DNA from: Desulfobulbaceae bacterium
GTDB lineage: Bacteria; Desulfobacterota; Desulfobulbia; Desulfobulbales; SURF-16
DNA length: 64,000 nt
Assembly: GCA_020444175.1 (NCBI GenBank)
Contig: JAHLLM010000029.1
Span: 1 to 64,000, forward strand
Reading direction: 5' to 3'
The translations under genes were made by a program, and so were the position numbers. The notes beneath the pieces were generated by a model. The model did not search any database and was not told where the DNA came from. It was given only the letters and a program-made list of their open reading frames with translations. Positions within the stretch are counted from its first letter, which is position 1; each line of letters begins with the position of its first letter. Of this stretch, positions 10,474 through 18,395 are shown in pieces.

Positions 10474-11010
10474 TCATCTTGAAATTCCGGCCCAATTCGT
10501 CAGAATTTCATCAACAATTTCCTCAAGGGAAGATTCCGTACTGATGCTCAAATGGCACCCATTTTCGTAGAGCGGCTCTCTCTCCAACAAAACGGATTGC
10601 ACTTCTTTTATCATATCCTGCCCTGTTAGAGAAGGCCGTTGACTCGCGGACAAAGCATCCCCTGCAAGTCGTCTGCAGACAGTCTGCACATCGGCTTTAA
10701 GCCAGACCACAAAAGAGGTTTTCATGAGCTTTTCCCACACGTCCTGGTGCAATATAGCCCCACCTCCCGGTGCAATAACAAGATCTGTTCTGTCGATGAG
10801 TGACTCTAAAAATTTTTGTTCAACCTTTCGAAAATAGGCCCACCCATGCTCCGCTACCATATCCGCGATACTCTGCCCGCACTCTCTTTCAATTTCAGGA
10901 TCTGTATCAAGGAAGGCAAACCCTAACTTTTCAGCCAGCAATCTGCCCACGGTAGATTTTCCCGTCGCCCGATAGCCAGTCAGAATTATTTTTGTTTTTT
11001 CTCTTTTCAT
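10474..11010 (-). CDS. aroK: Shikimate kinase
   Basis: ATP-dependent phosphorylation of shikimate. The P-loop GYRATGKST is at residues ~12-20, followed by the shikimate-binding DTD (residues ~37-39) and the GGGAI loop (near 82). The length of 178 residues is normal. It is the first gene of the minus-strand aroK-aroC-glgA run. The ATG has an AGGTG ribosome site. It is divergent from ahpC, so the 150 bases upstream hold promoters for both genes. Confidence 0.96.
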   Translation of the reverse strand: MKREKTKIILTGYRATGKSTVGRLLAEKLGFAFLDTDPEIERECGQSIADMVAEHGWAYFRKVEQKFLESLIDRTDLVIAPGGGAILHQDVWEKLMKTSFVVWLKADVQTVCRRLAGDALSASQRPSLTGQDMIKEVQSVLLEREPLYENGCHLSISTESSLEEIVDEILTNWAGISR

Positions 11011-11098
11011 GCACCTATTTAAGGGAGCCGGAACAAAACTGTCAAGAACCGGTTAATAATAAAAAAATATATTTTTTTCTTTACATTAATTTCAGTAA

Positions 11099-11117
11099 CA
11101 ATTATCATTATCATAAA
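11099..11117. promoter_or_regulatory. Fur/PerR-like box upstream of ahpC
   Basis: The string ATTATCATTATCAT reads on the other strand as ATGATAATGATAAT, which matches repeated NAT(A/T)AT units of Fur-family operators. It lies about 45 bases before the ahpC start in an AT-rich promoter region. Control of a peroxiredoxin by a Fur-family sensor is common. The site is inferred from pattern only. Confidence 0.45.
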
Positions 11118-11159
11118 TACAAATCATTCTTTCATTCTTATAATTGGAGGCTATTACCA

Positions 11160-11771
11160 ATGGGTCATTCATGTATTAAAGCAGCTCGTGTCGGTGAACA
11201 GGTAGAAAATTTTACCATGGAAACGTATATACCCACTGATTTTTCTTTTGGTGAAATTTCGCTTGAGCAATTGAAAAAAGAAGGTAAATGGACAATTCTC
11301 GTTTTTTATCCGGCTGATTTTACGTTTGTGTGCTCCACGGAGCTTGGTGATTTTGCGAATAAATATGATGAGATGAAATCATTGGGCGCTGAACTCATCA
11401 CTGTAAGCACTGACACTCCTCATACACATCTTGCCTGGAAAAGAGAGGAAAAATCCCTTGAAAATGCTCATTTTCCCATGGGCGCTGATCCAACAGGGAA
11501 AGTATCAAAGCTATTCGGCGTTTATGACCATGCAACAGGATTGGCCCTGCGCGGCACCTTTATTATCAATCCGGAAGGAATGATCGTGGCCTCTGAAGTT
11601 AATTATTATAATGTCGGTCGTTGTGCCCGCGAAACCTTGCGCAAGCTGAAAGCCTCTATCCATGTCGCAAGTCACCCTGACGAGGCATGCCCGGCTAACT
11701 GGTGTGAAGGCGAAAAAACCCTGACACCTTCTCCGGAACTGGTTGGCAACGTTTTTGAGGCGCTAAAATAG
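11160..11771 (+). CDS. ahpC: AhpC-type 2-Cys peroxiredoxin
   Basis: Cytosolic thiol peroxidase reducing H2O2 and organic hydroperoxides. The peroxidatic Cys is in DFTFVCSTEL (near residue 58), and the resolving Cys is in the C-terminal CPANW segment, matching the AhpC arrangement (CPAKW). The length of 203 residues is close to the usual ~187-200, with a short N-terminal extension MGHSCIKAAR containing an extra Cys. The ATG at 11160 has GGAGG nine bases upstream. It is followed by a strong terminator, so it is probably monocistronic. No AhpF is adjacent, so its reductant is unknown. Confidence 0.95.
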   Translation: MGHSCIKAARVGEQVENFTMETYIPTDFSFGEISLEQLKKEGKWTILVFYPADFTFVCSTELGDFANKYDEMKSLGAELITVSTDTPHTHLAWKREEKSLENAHFPMGADPTGKVSKLFGVYDHATGLALRGTFIINPEGMIVASEVNYYNVGRCARETLRKLKASIHVASHPDEACPANWCEGEKTLTPSPELVGNVFEALK

Positions 11772-11823
11772 AGCTTTAGTCGTTTTTTTCTTTTTTTTCA
11801 TAGTATCTCTCTCCCTCTCCTCC

Positions 11824-11859
11824 AGGTCACCTGCTGCCGTTAGCAGGTGACCTTTTTTT
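11824..11859 (+). terminator. Intrinsic terminator after ahpC
   Basis: A perfect 12-bp stem (AGGTCACCTGCT with AGCAGGTGACCT), a six-base loop and a run of seven T. Confidence 0.93.
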
Positions 11860-12048
11860 CTGGCCAATTTCTCATTCCCTCCCTGATGATCATTCCCAGC
11901 GGGAATAATCATCCAGCCCCTGCAATCACCAAATTTCTTAAAGTTCATTCCAGTAGACGGCTTACAGCTTGACTTCATGTTCTGTTCATTATACAAAAGA
12001 AAAAATTTTATTTTTTTCCAAGCGAAATGACCCTTCAGGAGAATAATC

Positions 12049-12738
12049 ATGGCTGCCCAAATGACCATCGTGCTGGCCACAGGCAACAAAGGGAAACTTG
12101 CCGAGATCCAGGAACTTCTTAAAGACTTCCCGGTTGAGCTAAAAAGCCTCAATGATTTCGGACCCATACCCGAAGTTATTGAAGACGGCAAAACCTTTGA
12201 CGATAATGCATACAAAAAAGCATCCTTTACGGCTAAAGCCTTGGGGATTCCGGCGATCGCAGACGATTCCGGTCTGGTCGTTGACGCTCTGGGCGGAGCT
12301 CCCGGCGTCTATTCAGCGAGATATGCAGGCCCAAATGCTACTGATCAGGATAATATCGACAAACTCCTTGCCGAATTGAAAGGCGAAACGAACCGAAAAG
12401 CAGCCTTTGAATGTGTTATTTCAATTGCCGTCCCTTCCGGCCCGGCTCTCACCTATGAAGGACGCTGTGAAGGGGAAATTATTGATACTCCACAGGGAGA
12501 TGGAGGATTTGGCTATGATCCTGTTTTTTACAGCCCGCAACTTTCCAAGACATTTGCCGAAGCCGGCATGGCTGAAAAAAACCAGATAAGCCACCGCGGC
12601 AAAGCTTTAACTGATATGGCTGCAGAATTTGACAAAGTGCTTATATGGCTCAGGCAACGCATGGATGAGATGAAGCCACCCAAACCAGATCACACCCAGT
12701 TTGAACACAATGACTGGTCCTTACCTAAAATGGTCTAA
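12049..12738 (+). CDS. rdgB: XTP/dITP diphosphatase (Ham1/RdgB)
   Basis: Removes non-canonical purine triphosphates (ITP, XTP, dITP) by hydrolysis to monophosphate and pyrophosphate. Family motifs are present: LATGNKGKL at the N-terminus, ADDSGL with the catalytic Asp, FGYDPVF, and KNQISHRGKAL. It has a C-terminal tail of ~25 extra residues (KPPKPDHTQFEH and following) beyond the usual ~200. The ATG at 12049 is preceded by CAGGAG. It seems to be transcribed alone. Confidence 0.95.
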   Translation: MAAQMTIVLATGNKGKLAEIQELLKDFPVELKSLNDFGPIPEVIEDGKTFDDNAYKKASFTAKALGIPAIADDSGLVVDALGGAPGVYSARYAGPNATDQDNIDKLLAELKGETNRKAAFECVISIAVPSGPALTYEGRCEGEIIDTPQGDGGFGYDPVFYSPQLSKTFAEAGMAEKNQISHRGKALTDMAAEFDKVLIWLRQRMDEMKPPKPDHTQFEHNDWSLPKMV

Positions 12739-12945
12739 CCTGCATGATCGGTATAACGCCAGCTGCGTAAATTTTTTTTGGGGGGGAATAAAAATGTATG
12801 AAATAAAAATTATTCGTGAATAAGAGCCCTTCTTCCCGGAAGGATAAAAAATAACTTCTTAACAGATCAAAAACTCCATTCTTTTTCATTGGCAATTTAT
12901 GGTATACTTTACTTTATCAACCCCAAAAATCCAGATAGGTGTTTT

Positions 12946-13119
12946 ATGACAAAAGATAAAGTAAGCTGTGAAATCTGCGGCAAAAAAGTAATCTCATCTT
13001 CACTCTGTCAATGTAAAGGCTGCGGCAAAAATTACTGCCCCAAATGCCAGAGTCCCTCATCAAACCAGCAATACTGCAAGGAGTGCGTCAACCTCAGTGG
13101 TGTTGTACCCCATAAATAG
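12946..13119 (+). CDS. Small cysteine-rich putative zinc-binding protein
   Basis: A 57-residue protein with nine Cys arranged as CxxC, CxC, CxxC, CxxC and CxxC pairs (CEICGKK, CQCKGCGK, CPKCQ, CKEC). This is the pattern of a double zinc-ribbon or treble-clef fold. No function can be assigned. The ATG at 12946 follows AGGTG; an upstream in-frame start is less likely because it has no ribosome site. Confidence 0.7.
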   Translation: MTKDKVSCEICGKKVISSSLCQCKGCGKNYCPKCQSPSSNQQYCKECVNLSGVVPHK

Positions 13120-13262
13120 TTTTTCTCTTTTTTCGCACATCCAGGCTGTTGAAAAATGTATTCAGGGGAAGTCTCCTTTATTGACAAACTTGAATGGCCG
13201 CTCAAAGTGTACTCAGGCAGGCAGAAGCCTTCCGGAGACTCGCTTGGCCGGGACAGCGCCCC

Positions 13263-13788
13263 TTATTCACCAGACGAGCAAGCCTGTTCAGGTACCATTC
13301 GTGCATCTTCAGATTTATTTTTTTGCCGTTGCAACCCATTTACCAATATAACGAGTTCATTGACAAAATCCTTCATATGCTCGGCCTGGGCATTCAGTTC
13401 TTCTGCGGCAGCAGCTGATTCCTCAGCATTTGCAGCGTTTTGCTGCGTCACCACATCAATCTCAGAGATGGCAACATTAACCTGGGTGATTCCCTTGACC
13501 TGTTCAACAGAGGAAGTGGTATTTTTTGCAGTCAGGGTTGAGACCTCGCTCACACTCTCTGATATAGCAAGAAAATCTCCTTCTGTAGCCAAAACAAGGG
13601 AAGCTCGCTGGCTGTTTATCAATTGAATTTGAAACATAGACAATCTGTTCGGAGATACTTTTTTTTAATGCTGCTTTTGATTTATAAAAGGCGATTCCAG
13701 CGCTGAAGACCTGACAAAAAAAGACAATACAAAGTGTCGGCACAAGAAATCTGTTTCGCAAACTCAACTTCATAATCCACTCCATCAT
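13263..13788 (-). pseudogene. Remnant of a methyl-accepting chemotaxis protein
   Basis: The N-terminal part (13788 to about 13620) encodes MEWIMKLSLRNRF, one membrane helix and the start of a periplasmic region (KKSISEQIVYVSNSIDKQ). The C-terminal part is in another frame and encodes the tail of an MCP signalling domain ([18 protein letters not shown]). The frames join near 13620-13640 at SNSIDKQ / RASLVLATEGDF. Most of the sensor, HAMP and the conserved signalling hairpin are deleted. A frameshift plus internal deletion makes this a clear relic; intact relatives lie at 22197, 58635 and 61832. Confidence 0.85.
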
Positions 13789-14265
13789 TATACAAGTTCA
13801 GTGTCACACTTGCTGCTGCATCCAGACCCAGCAAGACTAAGTATTACTACCCACAATTACACTTTGCAAAACGTTTCGCCAACCACCTAACACACTGACA
13901 ACACGAACAAAATAAAACCTAACGGTCACCCCCATCTTAAAATTAAAAACACTGATCATACTTTATTTTAAATGCATGAATTTGAATGCTGTAACTGCTC
14001 AAACTGGGCCGGTGAAAACAACGCGCCGAAATCTTACTTTGTTTGCTCGCTGCTGACACTGTGCCAAAATTCAGTTCAAGCTGTTCAGGAAGGCAGATTT
14101 TGTCCCTTTAAGTCCCAGGATTCATGCCCCATATTATTTTTTTGTTATCAATATGAATTACGATCTCTCCTTCATTCAATCAGACACCCAGCCTTTGACC
14201 CAACACGCTAAAAATGATAGAAAAAATAAGAGTAAATACTATCATATTAGACAGGGAGACATTCC
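13789..14265. other. Intergenic region with a doubtful cysteine-rich ORF
   Basis: Between the MCP relic and the LuxR gene. One ORF (13972-14211, plus strand, 79 codons) has eight Cys in its first 60 residues (ECCNCSNW, FCPFKSQDSC), but has no ribosome site and no recognisable family. I do not call it a gene. The rest is AT-rich and should contain the promoter of the 14266 gene. Confidence 0.4.
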
Positions 14266-15123
14266 ATGACGGGGGAAAGCGTCTACAAAGTAGTTATTGA
14301 TTCAATTTCAGCCCATGTGGCAATTCTTGATGAAAATGGAGAAATACTTGAGACAAACAGAGCCTGGCAGGAGTTTGCCCGTGCCAACGGACTTCTTCTG
14401 CCGGCTGATTGCGTTGGCATGAATTACCTGAGTGTGTGTGACAAGGCAAAAGCTGACTCCACTGGCAAGAACAGTAACATTGCCAATGGCATACGAAAAG
14501 TAATGGCAGGTGAACAACAGGAATTTTTTACCCAGTACCCATGCCATTCTCCAAAAGAAAGAAGATGGTTCGCCTTGAGAGCAGTACGTTTCAGAGCTCC
14601 GGGAAAGCCATGCATCATTGTGGCCCATGAGAATATAACCCCCATAATGGAAACTCAGGAAAAACTTCAAGAAAAAGAAAAAGAGCTTGAACAGCAAACA
14701 GAAAAACTTGAAGAAAGCAATATCGCCCTCAAGGTATTACTCAAACACAGGGAAGAGGATCGAATCAGGTTGGAGGAAACCGTTCTTGAAAATATCTCCA
14801 GCCTGGTTCTGCCGTATGTCGAGAAACTGGCTCACGCCAGACTTGAACCGCGGGAAAAGATGCTTGCCGAAATAATAGAAAATCATCTTAAAGATATCAT
14901 TTCACCTTTTTTGAACAGACTTTCAGCCATCAACAAGCTGCTTACCCCTCAGGAAATACAGGTGGCAGCCATGGTTCGTGATGGCAAAACAAGCAAGGAA
15001 ATTGCCGATATGCTCCAGGTTTCTGTGAGCACGGTTGATTTTCACCGAAAGGGACTCAGAAAGAAGCTCAACCTGTCAAATACGGGTTCAAACCTCAGGT
15101 CACATCTTCTTTCGCTGCGTTGA
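14266..15123 (+). CDS. PAS-coiled coil-LuxR transcriptional regulator
   Basis: A 285-residue cytosolic regulator. Residues ~8-125 form a PAS-type sensor (SISAHVAILDENGEILETN). Residues ~125-165 form a Lys/Glu-rich coiled coil. The last ~60 residues are a LuxR/GerE helix-turn-helix (LTPQEIQVAAMVRDGKTSKE, then VSTVDFHRKGLRKKL). There is no receiver domain, so the PAS domain probably senses a ligand or redox state directly. The ATG at 14266 has CAGGGAGA upstream. It stands alone, and its target genes cannot be inferred. Confidence 0.9.
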   Translation: MTGESVYKVVIDSISAHVAILDENGEILETNRAWQEFARANGLLLPADCVGMNYLSVCDKAKADSTGKNSNIANGIRKVMAGEQQEFFTQYPCHSPKERRWFALRAVRFRAPGKPCIIVAHENITPIMETQEKLQEKEKELEQQTEKLEESNIALKVLLKHREEDRIRLEETVLENISSLVLPYVEKLAHARLEPREKMLAEIIENHLKDIISPFLNRLSAINKLLTPQEIQVAAMVRDGKTSKEIADMLQVSVSTVDFHRKGLRKKLNLSNTGSNLRSHLLSLR

Positions 15124-15521
15124 TATCAGAAAGATCTGATTCGGCTTCATGATGTTTAAATACCCCGGGACCATATAGATTTAAAAGCAAAGAATTGAGT
15201 ATGCGCCGGGGTTATTTTGCAATCATCTCAATCACCTCGCGACGTAACAAAAGCCTGTCGCGCCGCTCCTATTCAGCCCCTAAAAGGAGTGACTGGACCG
15301 ACAGTTCACAAAAAACAGCTTGCTTTATTGTAGATATGGAGTAGATAGAAATATTCAAAGTAGAGTATTGTCTATTTTATATAGAAAATAAGTTATATCA
15401 AACGCGCAATCCTCTTTTACAGGATTGCGCGTTTTTTTATAGCTCTTCACGTTTGCAGGACAGTATTCTCGTTATCAAATGGCTCTTGACAGAAAGGGTC
15501 GCACAAAAGGAGTAGTTCGAA
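15124..15521. other. Intergenic region upstream of cspA with an orphan terminator
   Basis: No ORF. The region has a GC-containing segment (15200-15300) with small inverted repeats, then a very AT-rich stretch and a strong intrinsic terminator at 15400-15438. What that terminator ends is unclear: the LuxR transcript 280 bases upstream, a small RNA, or a leader of cspA. Confidence 0.6.
15400..15438 (+). terminator. Strong intrinsic terminator or attenuator between luxR-type gene and cspA
   Basis: A perfect 14-bp stem (AAACGCGCAATCCT with AGGATTGCGCGTTT), a seven-base loop and a run of seven T. It lies 84 bases before the cspA start. It could end the upstream transcript or a small RNA, or act within a cspA leader. 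Confidence 0.88.
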
Positions 15522-15722
15522 GTGAATAAAGGTATTGTAAAATGGTTTAATGCGTCAAAAGGTTTTGGTTTTATCGAACAGGATAATGGAGCGGATATAT
15601 TTGTCCATTATTCTGCAATTCAATCTGATAGCTACAAAACTCTTGACGAAGGTGCATCTGTCAGTTTTGAAGTTGTTGATGGCCCTAAAGGTCCTGCTGC
15701 TGCCAAAGTGGTTCAGCTTTAA
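15522..15722 (+). CDS. cspA: Cold-shock protein (CspA family)
   Basis: A 66-residue single-stranded nucleic-acid-binding beta barrel acting as an RNA chaperone. RNP1 (KGFGFI) and RNP2 (DIFVHY) are intact. It starts at GTG with AAAGGAG nine bases upstream. It is followed by a clean terminator, then by a DEAD-box helicase and an RRM protein on the same strand, a grouping that points to low-temperature RNA metabolism. Confidence 0.96.
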   Translation: MNKGIVKWFNASKGFGFIEQDNGADIFVHYSAIQSDSYKTLDEGASVSFEVVDGPKGPAAAKVVQL

Positions 15723-15745
15723 ATAACCCCCAAGACAGTCTCTCA

Positions 15746-15774
15746 AATGCCCTGCATTTTGCAGGGCATTTTTT
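15746..15774 (+). terminator. Intrinsic terminator after cspA
   Basis: A 10-bp stem (AATGCCCTGC with GCAGGGCATT), an ATTTT loop and a T run. Confidence 0.92.
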
Positions 15775-15851
15775 AATTAGCCAGCACTCTGGTGCAATTC
15801 CCCAGCTCACTCCTTTTTCCATAAGAATACACATAAAAGAATATAAACATT

Positions 15852-17558
15852 ATGAATACATTTGAAAATATTGGTATCAACAAAGACATACTTAAAGGTC
15901 TTTCATCCCTTGGATTTCAAGAGCCAACCCCGGTCCAGGAAGAGGTCATCCCTCTGATGCTGGAACAAAAAATAGATCTTGTAAGCCTGGCACAAACGGG
16001 AACAGGTAAAACAGCGGCATTCGGCATCCCCTTGCTCCAGTTAACAAACCCCAAAAACCGTCAAACCCAGAGCCTGGTTCTCTGTCCGACTCGAGAGCTG
16101 TGCGTACAGGTGGCCCGAGACATAAAGGCATTTGCCGTGCATGTTAAGGGATTGGAGGTTTTAGCAATTTACGGTGGAGCAAGTATAGAGCAACAGATTA
16201 AATCACTGCGAAAAGGCATCCAGCTTATTGTTGCCACCCCGGGTCGCCTCAATGACCTCATCAACCGCGGCAAAGTGGACATTTCCGGAGTGCGCTATGT
16301 TGTATTTGATGAAGCGGACGAGATGCTGCAGATGGGCTTTCAGGATGAGCTGAACGCTATTCTTGCCAATACTCCTTCAGAAAAAAACACCTTGTTGTTT
16401 TCGGCAACAATGTCAAAAGAAGTTGCTGCAATAGCCGCCACCTATATGAAAAATCCTGTTGAGGTGACAATCGGTAAACGAAATGCCGGAGCTGAAAACG
16501 TACGCCATGAATACTACATGGTTCACGCCAGAGACCGCTATCTTGCCTTGAAACGTATTGTTGATAATTGTCCCAATAATTACTCAATTATTTTTTGCCG
16601 TACCCGTCAGGATACCCATGAAGTTGCCAACAAACTGATTCAGGACGGATACAACGCAGATGCCCTGCATGGCGATCTGTCCCAGGCACAACGGGACCAG
16701 GTCATGAAAAAATTCCGCAGCAAGAACCTGCAGCTCCTTGTGGCAACGGATGTCGCTGCACGTGGTCTGGATGTCAATGATCTGACCCATGTGATCAACT
16801 ATAATCTCCCCGACGATATTGCCAACTATACCCATAGAAGTGGCCGTACCGGGCGGGCCGGGCGAACCGGGATATCAGTTGCTATCGTTCACATGAAGGA
16901 ACAATTCAAGATCAGGGAGATTGAGAAAAAAATCAAAAAGAAGTTTAAGCAATGCCGCATTCCTTCCGGGGAAGAAATTTGCAAAAATCAGCTTGTCAGC
17001 CTGGTGGATATTGTCAAAAATGTTGCAGTGGACCACGACCAGATTGACCCGCTCTATGCCGAAATTTCCGAAAAACTTGGGGATCTGGATCGAGAGGAGC
17101 TTATCAAGCGTTTTGTTTCTTTGGAGTTCACCCGATTCCTTGAATATTACAAAAATGCCCCGGATCTGAATGTAACTCACGGGGTAAAAAAACAGCAGAC
17201 TCGCAAGCAGCGTGTCCAGGGCGAATCTCCTAAAAATTCAAAACACAAACAGAAGTTCACCCGTTTTTTTCTTAATGTTGGCCGCCGTGACGGGATTCTG
17301 CCCCAGGGCCTGATAGGAAAAATCAATGGTGTTCCCGGCGGTGGACGCATTAAAGTAGGAAAGATCGAAATTATGCGCAACTCTGCTTCTCTTGAAGCAG
17401 ACAGCAGATACACCCTTCAAATTCTTGATGCCTTTCAGCATGTTAAAATCAACGGCAAACCCGTCTCCATTGAGGTTGCCAGAAACAGTCATGCCGCAAG
17501 TCAATCTAAACATAACGGGACACGGCAACGTAAAGGGCGTAAATTTAAGACTGCCTAG
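15852..17558 (+). CDS. deaD: DEAD-box RNA helicase, CsdA/DeaD type with DbpA-like RNA-binding domain
   Basis: ATP-dependent RNA unwinding, usually in ribosome assembly and mRNA turnover in the cold. Residues ~1-370 hold the helicase core: Q motif (FQEPTPVQ), AQTGTGKT, PTRELCVQ, TPGRL, DEAD (VFDEADEML), SAT, and HRSGRTGRAG. The C-terminus has a DbpA-type RNA-binding domain (~474-550: FLNVGRRDGILPQGLIGKI) and a basic tail (RQRKGRKFK). The length of 568 residues fits the DeaD family. The ribosome site is weak. It is flanked by cspA and an RRM protein gene. Confidence 0.95.
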   Translation: MNTFENIGINKDILKGLSSLGFQEPTPVQEEVIPLMLEQKIDLVSLAQTGTGKTAAFGIPLLQLTNPKNRQTQSLVLCPTRELCVQVARDIKAFAVHVKGLEVLAIYGGASIEQQIKSLRKGIQLIVATPGRLNDLINRGKVDISGVRYVVFDEADEMLQMGFQDELNAILANTPSEKNTLLFSATMSKEVAAIAATYMKNPVEVTIGKRNAGAENVRHEYYMVHARDRYLALKRIVDNCPNNYSIIFCRTRQDTHEVANKLIQDGYNADALHGDLSQAQRDQVMKKFRSKNLQLLVATDVAARGLDVNDLTHVINYNLPDDIANYTHRSGRTGRAGRTGISVAIVHMKEQFKIREIEKKIKKKFKQCRIPSGEEICKNQLVSLVDIVKNVAVDHDQIDPLYAEISEKLGDLDREELIKRFVSLEFTRFLEYYKNAPDLNVTHGVKKQQTRKQRVQGESPKNSKHKQKFTRFFLNVGRRDGILPQGLIGKINGVPGGGRIKVGKIEIMRNSASLEADSRYTLQILDAFQHVKINGKPVSIEVARNSHAASQSKHNGTRQRKGRKFKTA

Positions 17559-17665
17559 ACAGCAGTCTTAAGAAAGCATCAAAATTGCTTTCGCGCCGCA
17601 AGATCCCGTAGCACATTCAGTTGCAACACGCCCTGGTGCAACTCAAAATTCTGAGGAGAGTAATA

Positions 17666-17944
17666 ATGGATATATATGTTGGACAACTGCCCTTTAATGT
17701 AGACGAAAGTGAATTAAAAGAAATCTTCTCTGAATTTGGTGAAATTGCCAGTATCAATTTGATCATTGATCGTTATTCAGGAAGACCCAAAGGTTTCGGT
17801 TTTATTGACATGCCGAATAATTCAGAGGCAGATGCAGCCATAAAAGCCTTGAATAAAACCATGCTCAAGGGAAGAGAAATTAAAGTAAACCAGGTACAGA
17901 AACAGCGTCGTGATAAACGTTCAAAGCGTCGTTCCCGGTATTAG
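17666..17944 (+). CDS. Small RRM RNA-binding protein
   Basis: A 92-residue protein made of a single RNA recognition motif: RNP2 (IYVGQLPF) at the N-terminus and RNP1 (KGFGFIDM) in the middle, followed by a very basic tail (KQRRDKRSKRRSRY). Such bacterial RRM proteins are often cold-induced. The ATG at 17666 follows GAGGAGAG. It lies 107 bases after the helicase and is probably functionally linked with it. Confidence 0.93.
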   Translation: MDIYVGQLPFNVDESELKEIFSEFGEIASINLIIDRYSGRPKGFGFIDMPNNSEADAAIKALNKTMLKGREIKVNQVQKQRRDKRSKRRSRY

Positions 17945-17963
17945 TTTGATTTGCTAAAAAGAT

Positions 17964-18003
17964 GGATCAGGTCAGAAATTTCCCAGCTGTGACCTGATCC
18001 TTT
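17964..18003 (+). terminator. Hairpin terminator after the RRM gene
   Basis: A perfect 11-bp stem (GGATCAGGTCA with TGACCTGATCC) with a 15-base loop and only a short T run, so termination may be partial. Confidence 0.6.
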
Positions 18004-18395
18004 ACAGAATTCACCCCTATCTTGTTATAACGGGAAGTCTCAGACTCCAAGCCTCTTTCAGAAAAAACAGGCACCTCCAATCAACTCCCCCACAGACTTC
18101 TTACTTCTGATTCTTCAGATGTCCTTGCCAGCCTCTTAAAAGCTATCTATTTCTTTACGCTCTCGTTTTTCAAAAATTAATTTCCAATCCAAAGCTTTTT
18201 TCTTCCAAATTTCCCATCGCCGTTTTCTTCACCCAGCAGGCAAAATCATATATCTAAGGAAAAATCTTCACAAAGGAAAGCCATTGACATAGGATAGAAA
18301 GATGATTGCAACTCGTCTTTTAAAAAAATTGGATTCACATTTTTTCTTTCATAGCAGTTAAACAGGAAACAAGGCTGCACTTATATCAGGGACTC
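18001..18395. other. Intergenic region upstream of the PilB-like gene
   Basis: AT-rich, with no convincing ORF or RNA gene. Presumed promoter region; no clear sigma-54 or sigma-70 pair was found. Confidence 0.4.

Noticed and set aside
11969-11995. TTGACT / TATACA promoter pair before rdgB
   Set aside because: Spacing is only 15 bases, too short for a confident sigma-70 promoter.
13972-14211. Cys-rich 79-codon frame
   Set aside because: Eight Cys are suggestive, but there is no ribosome site, and the C-terminal half looks random.
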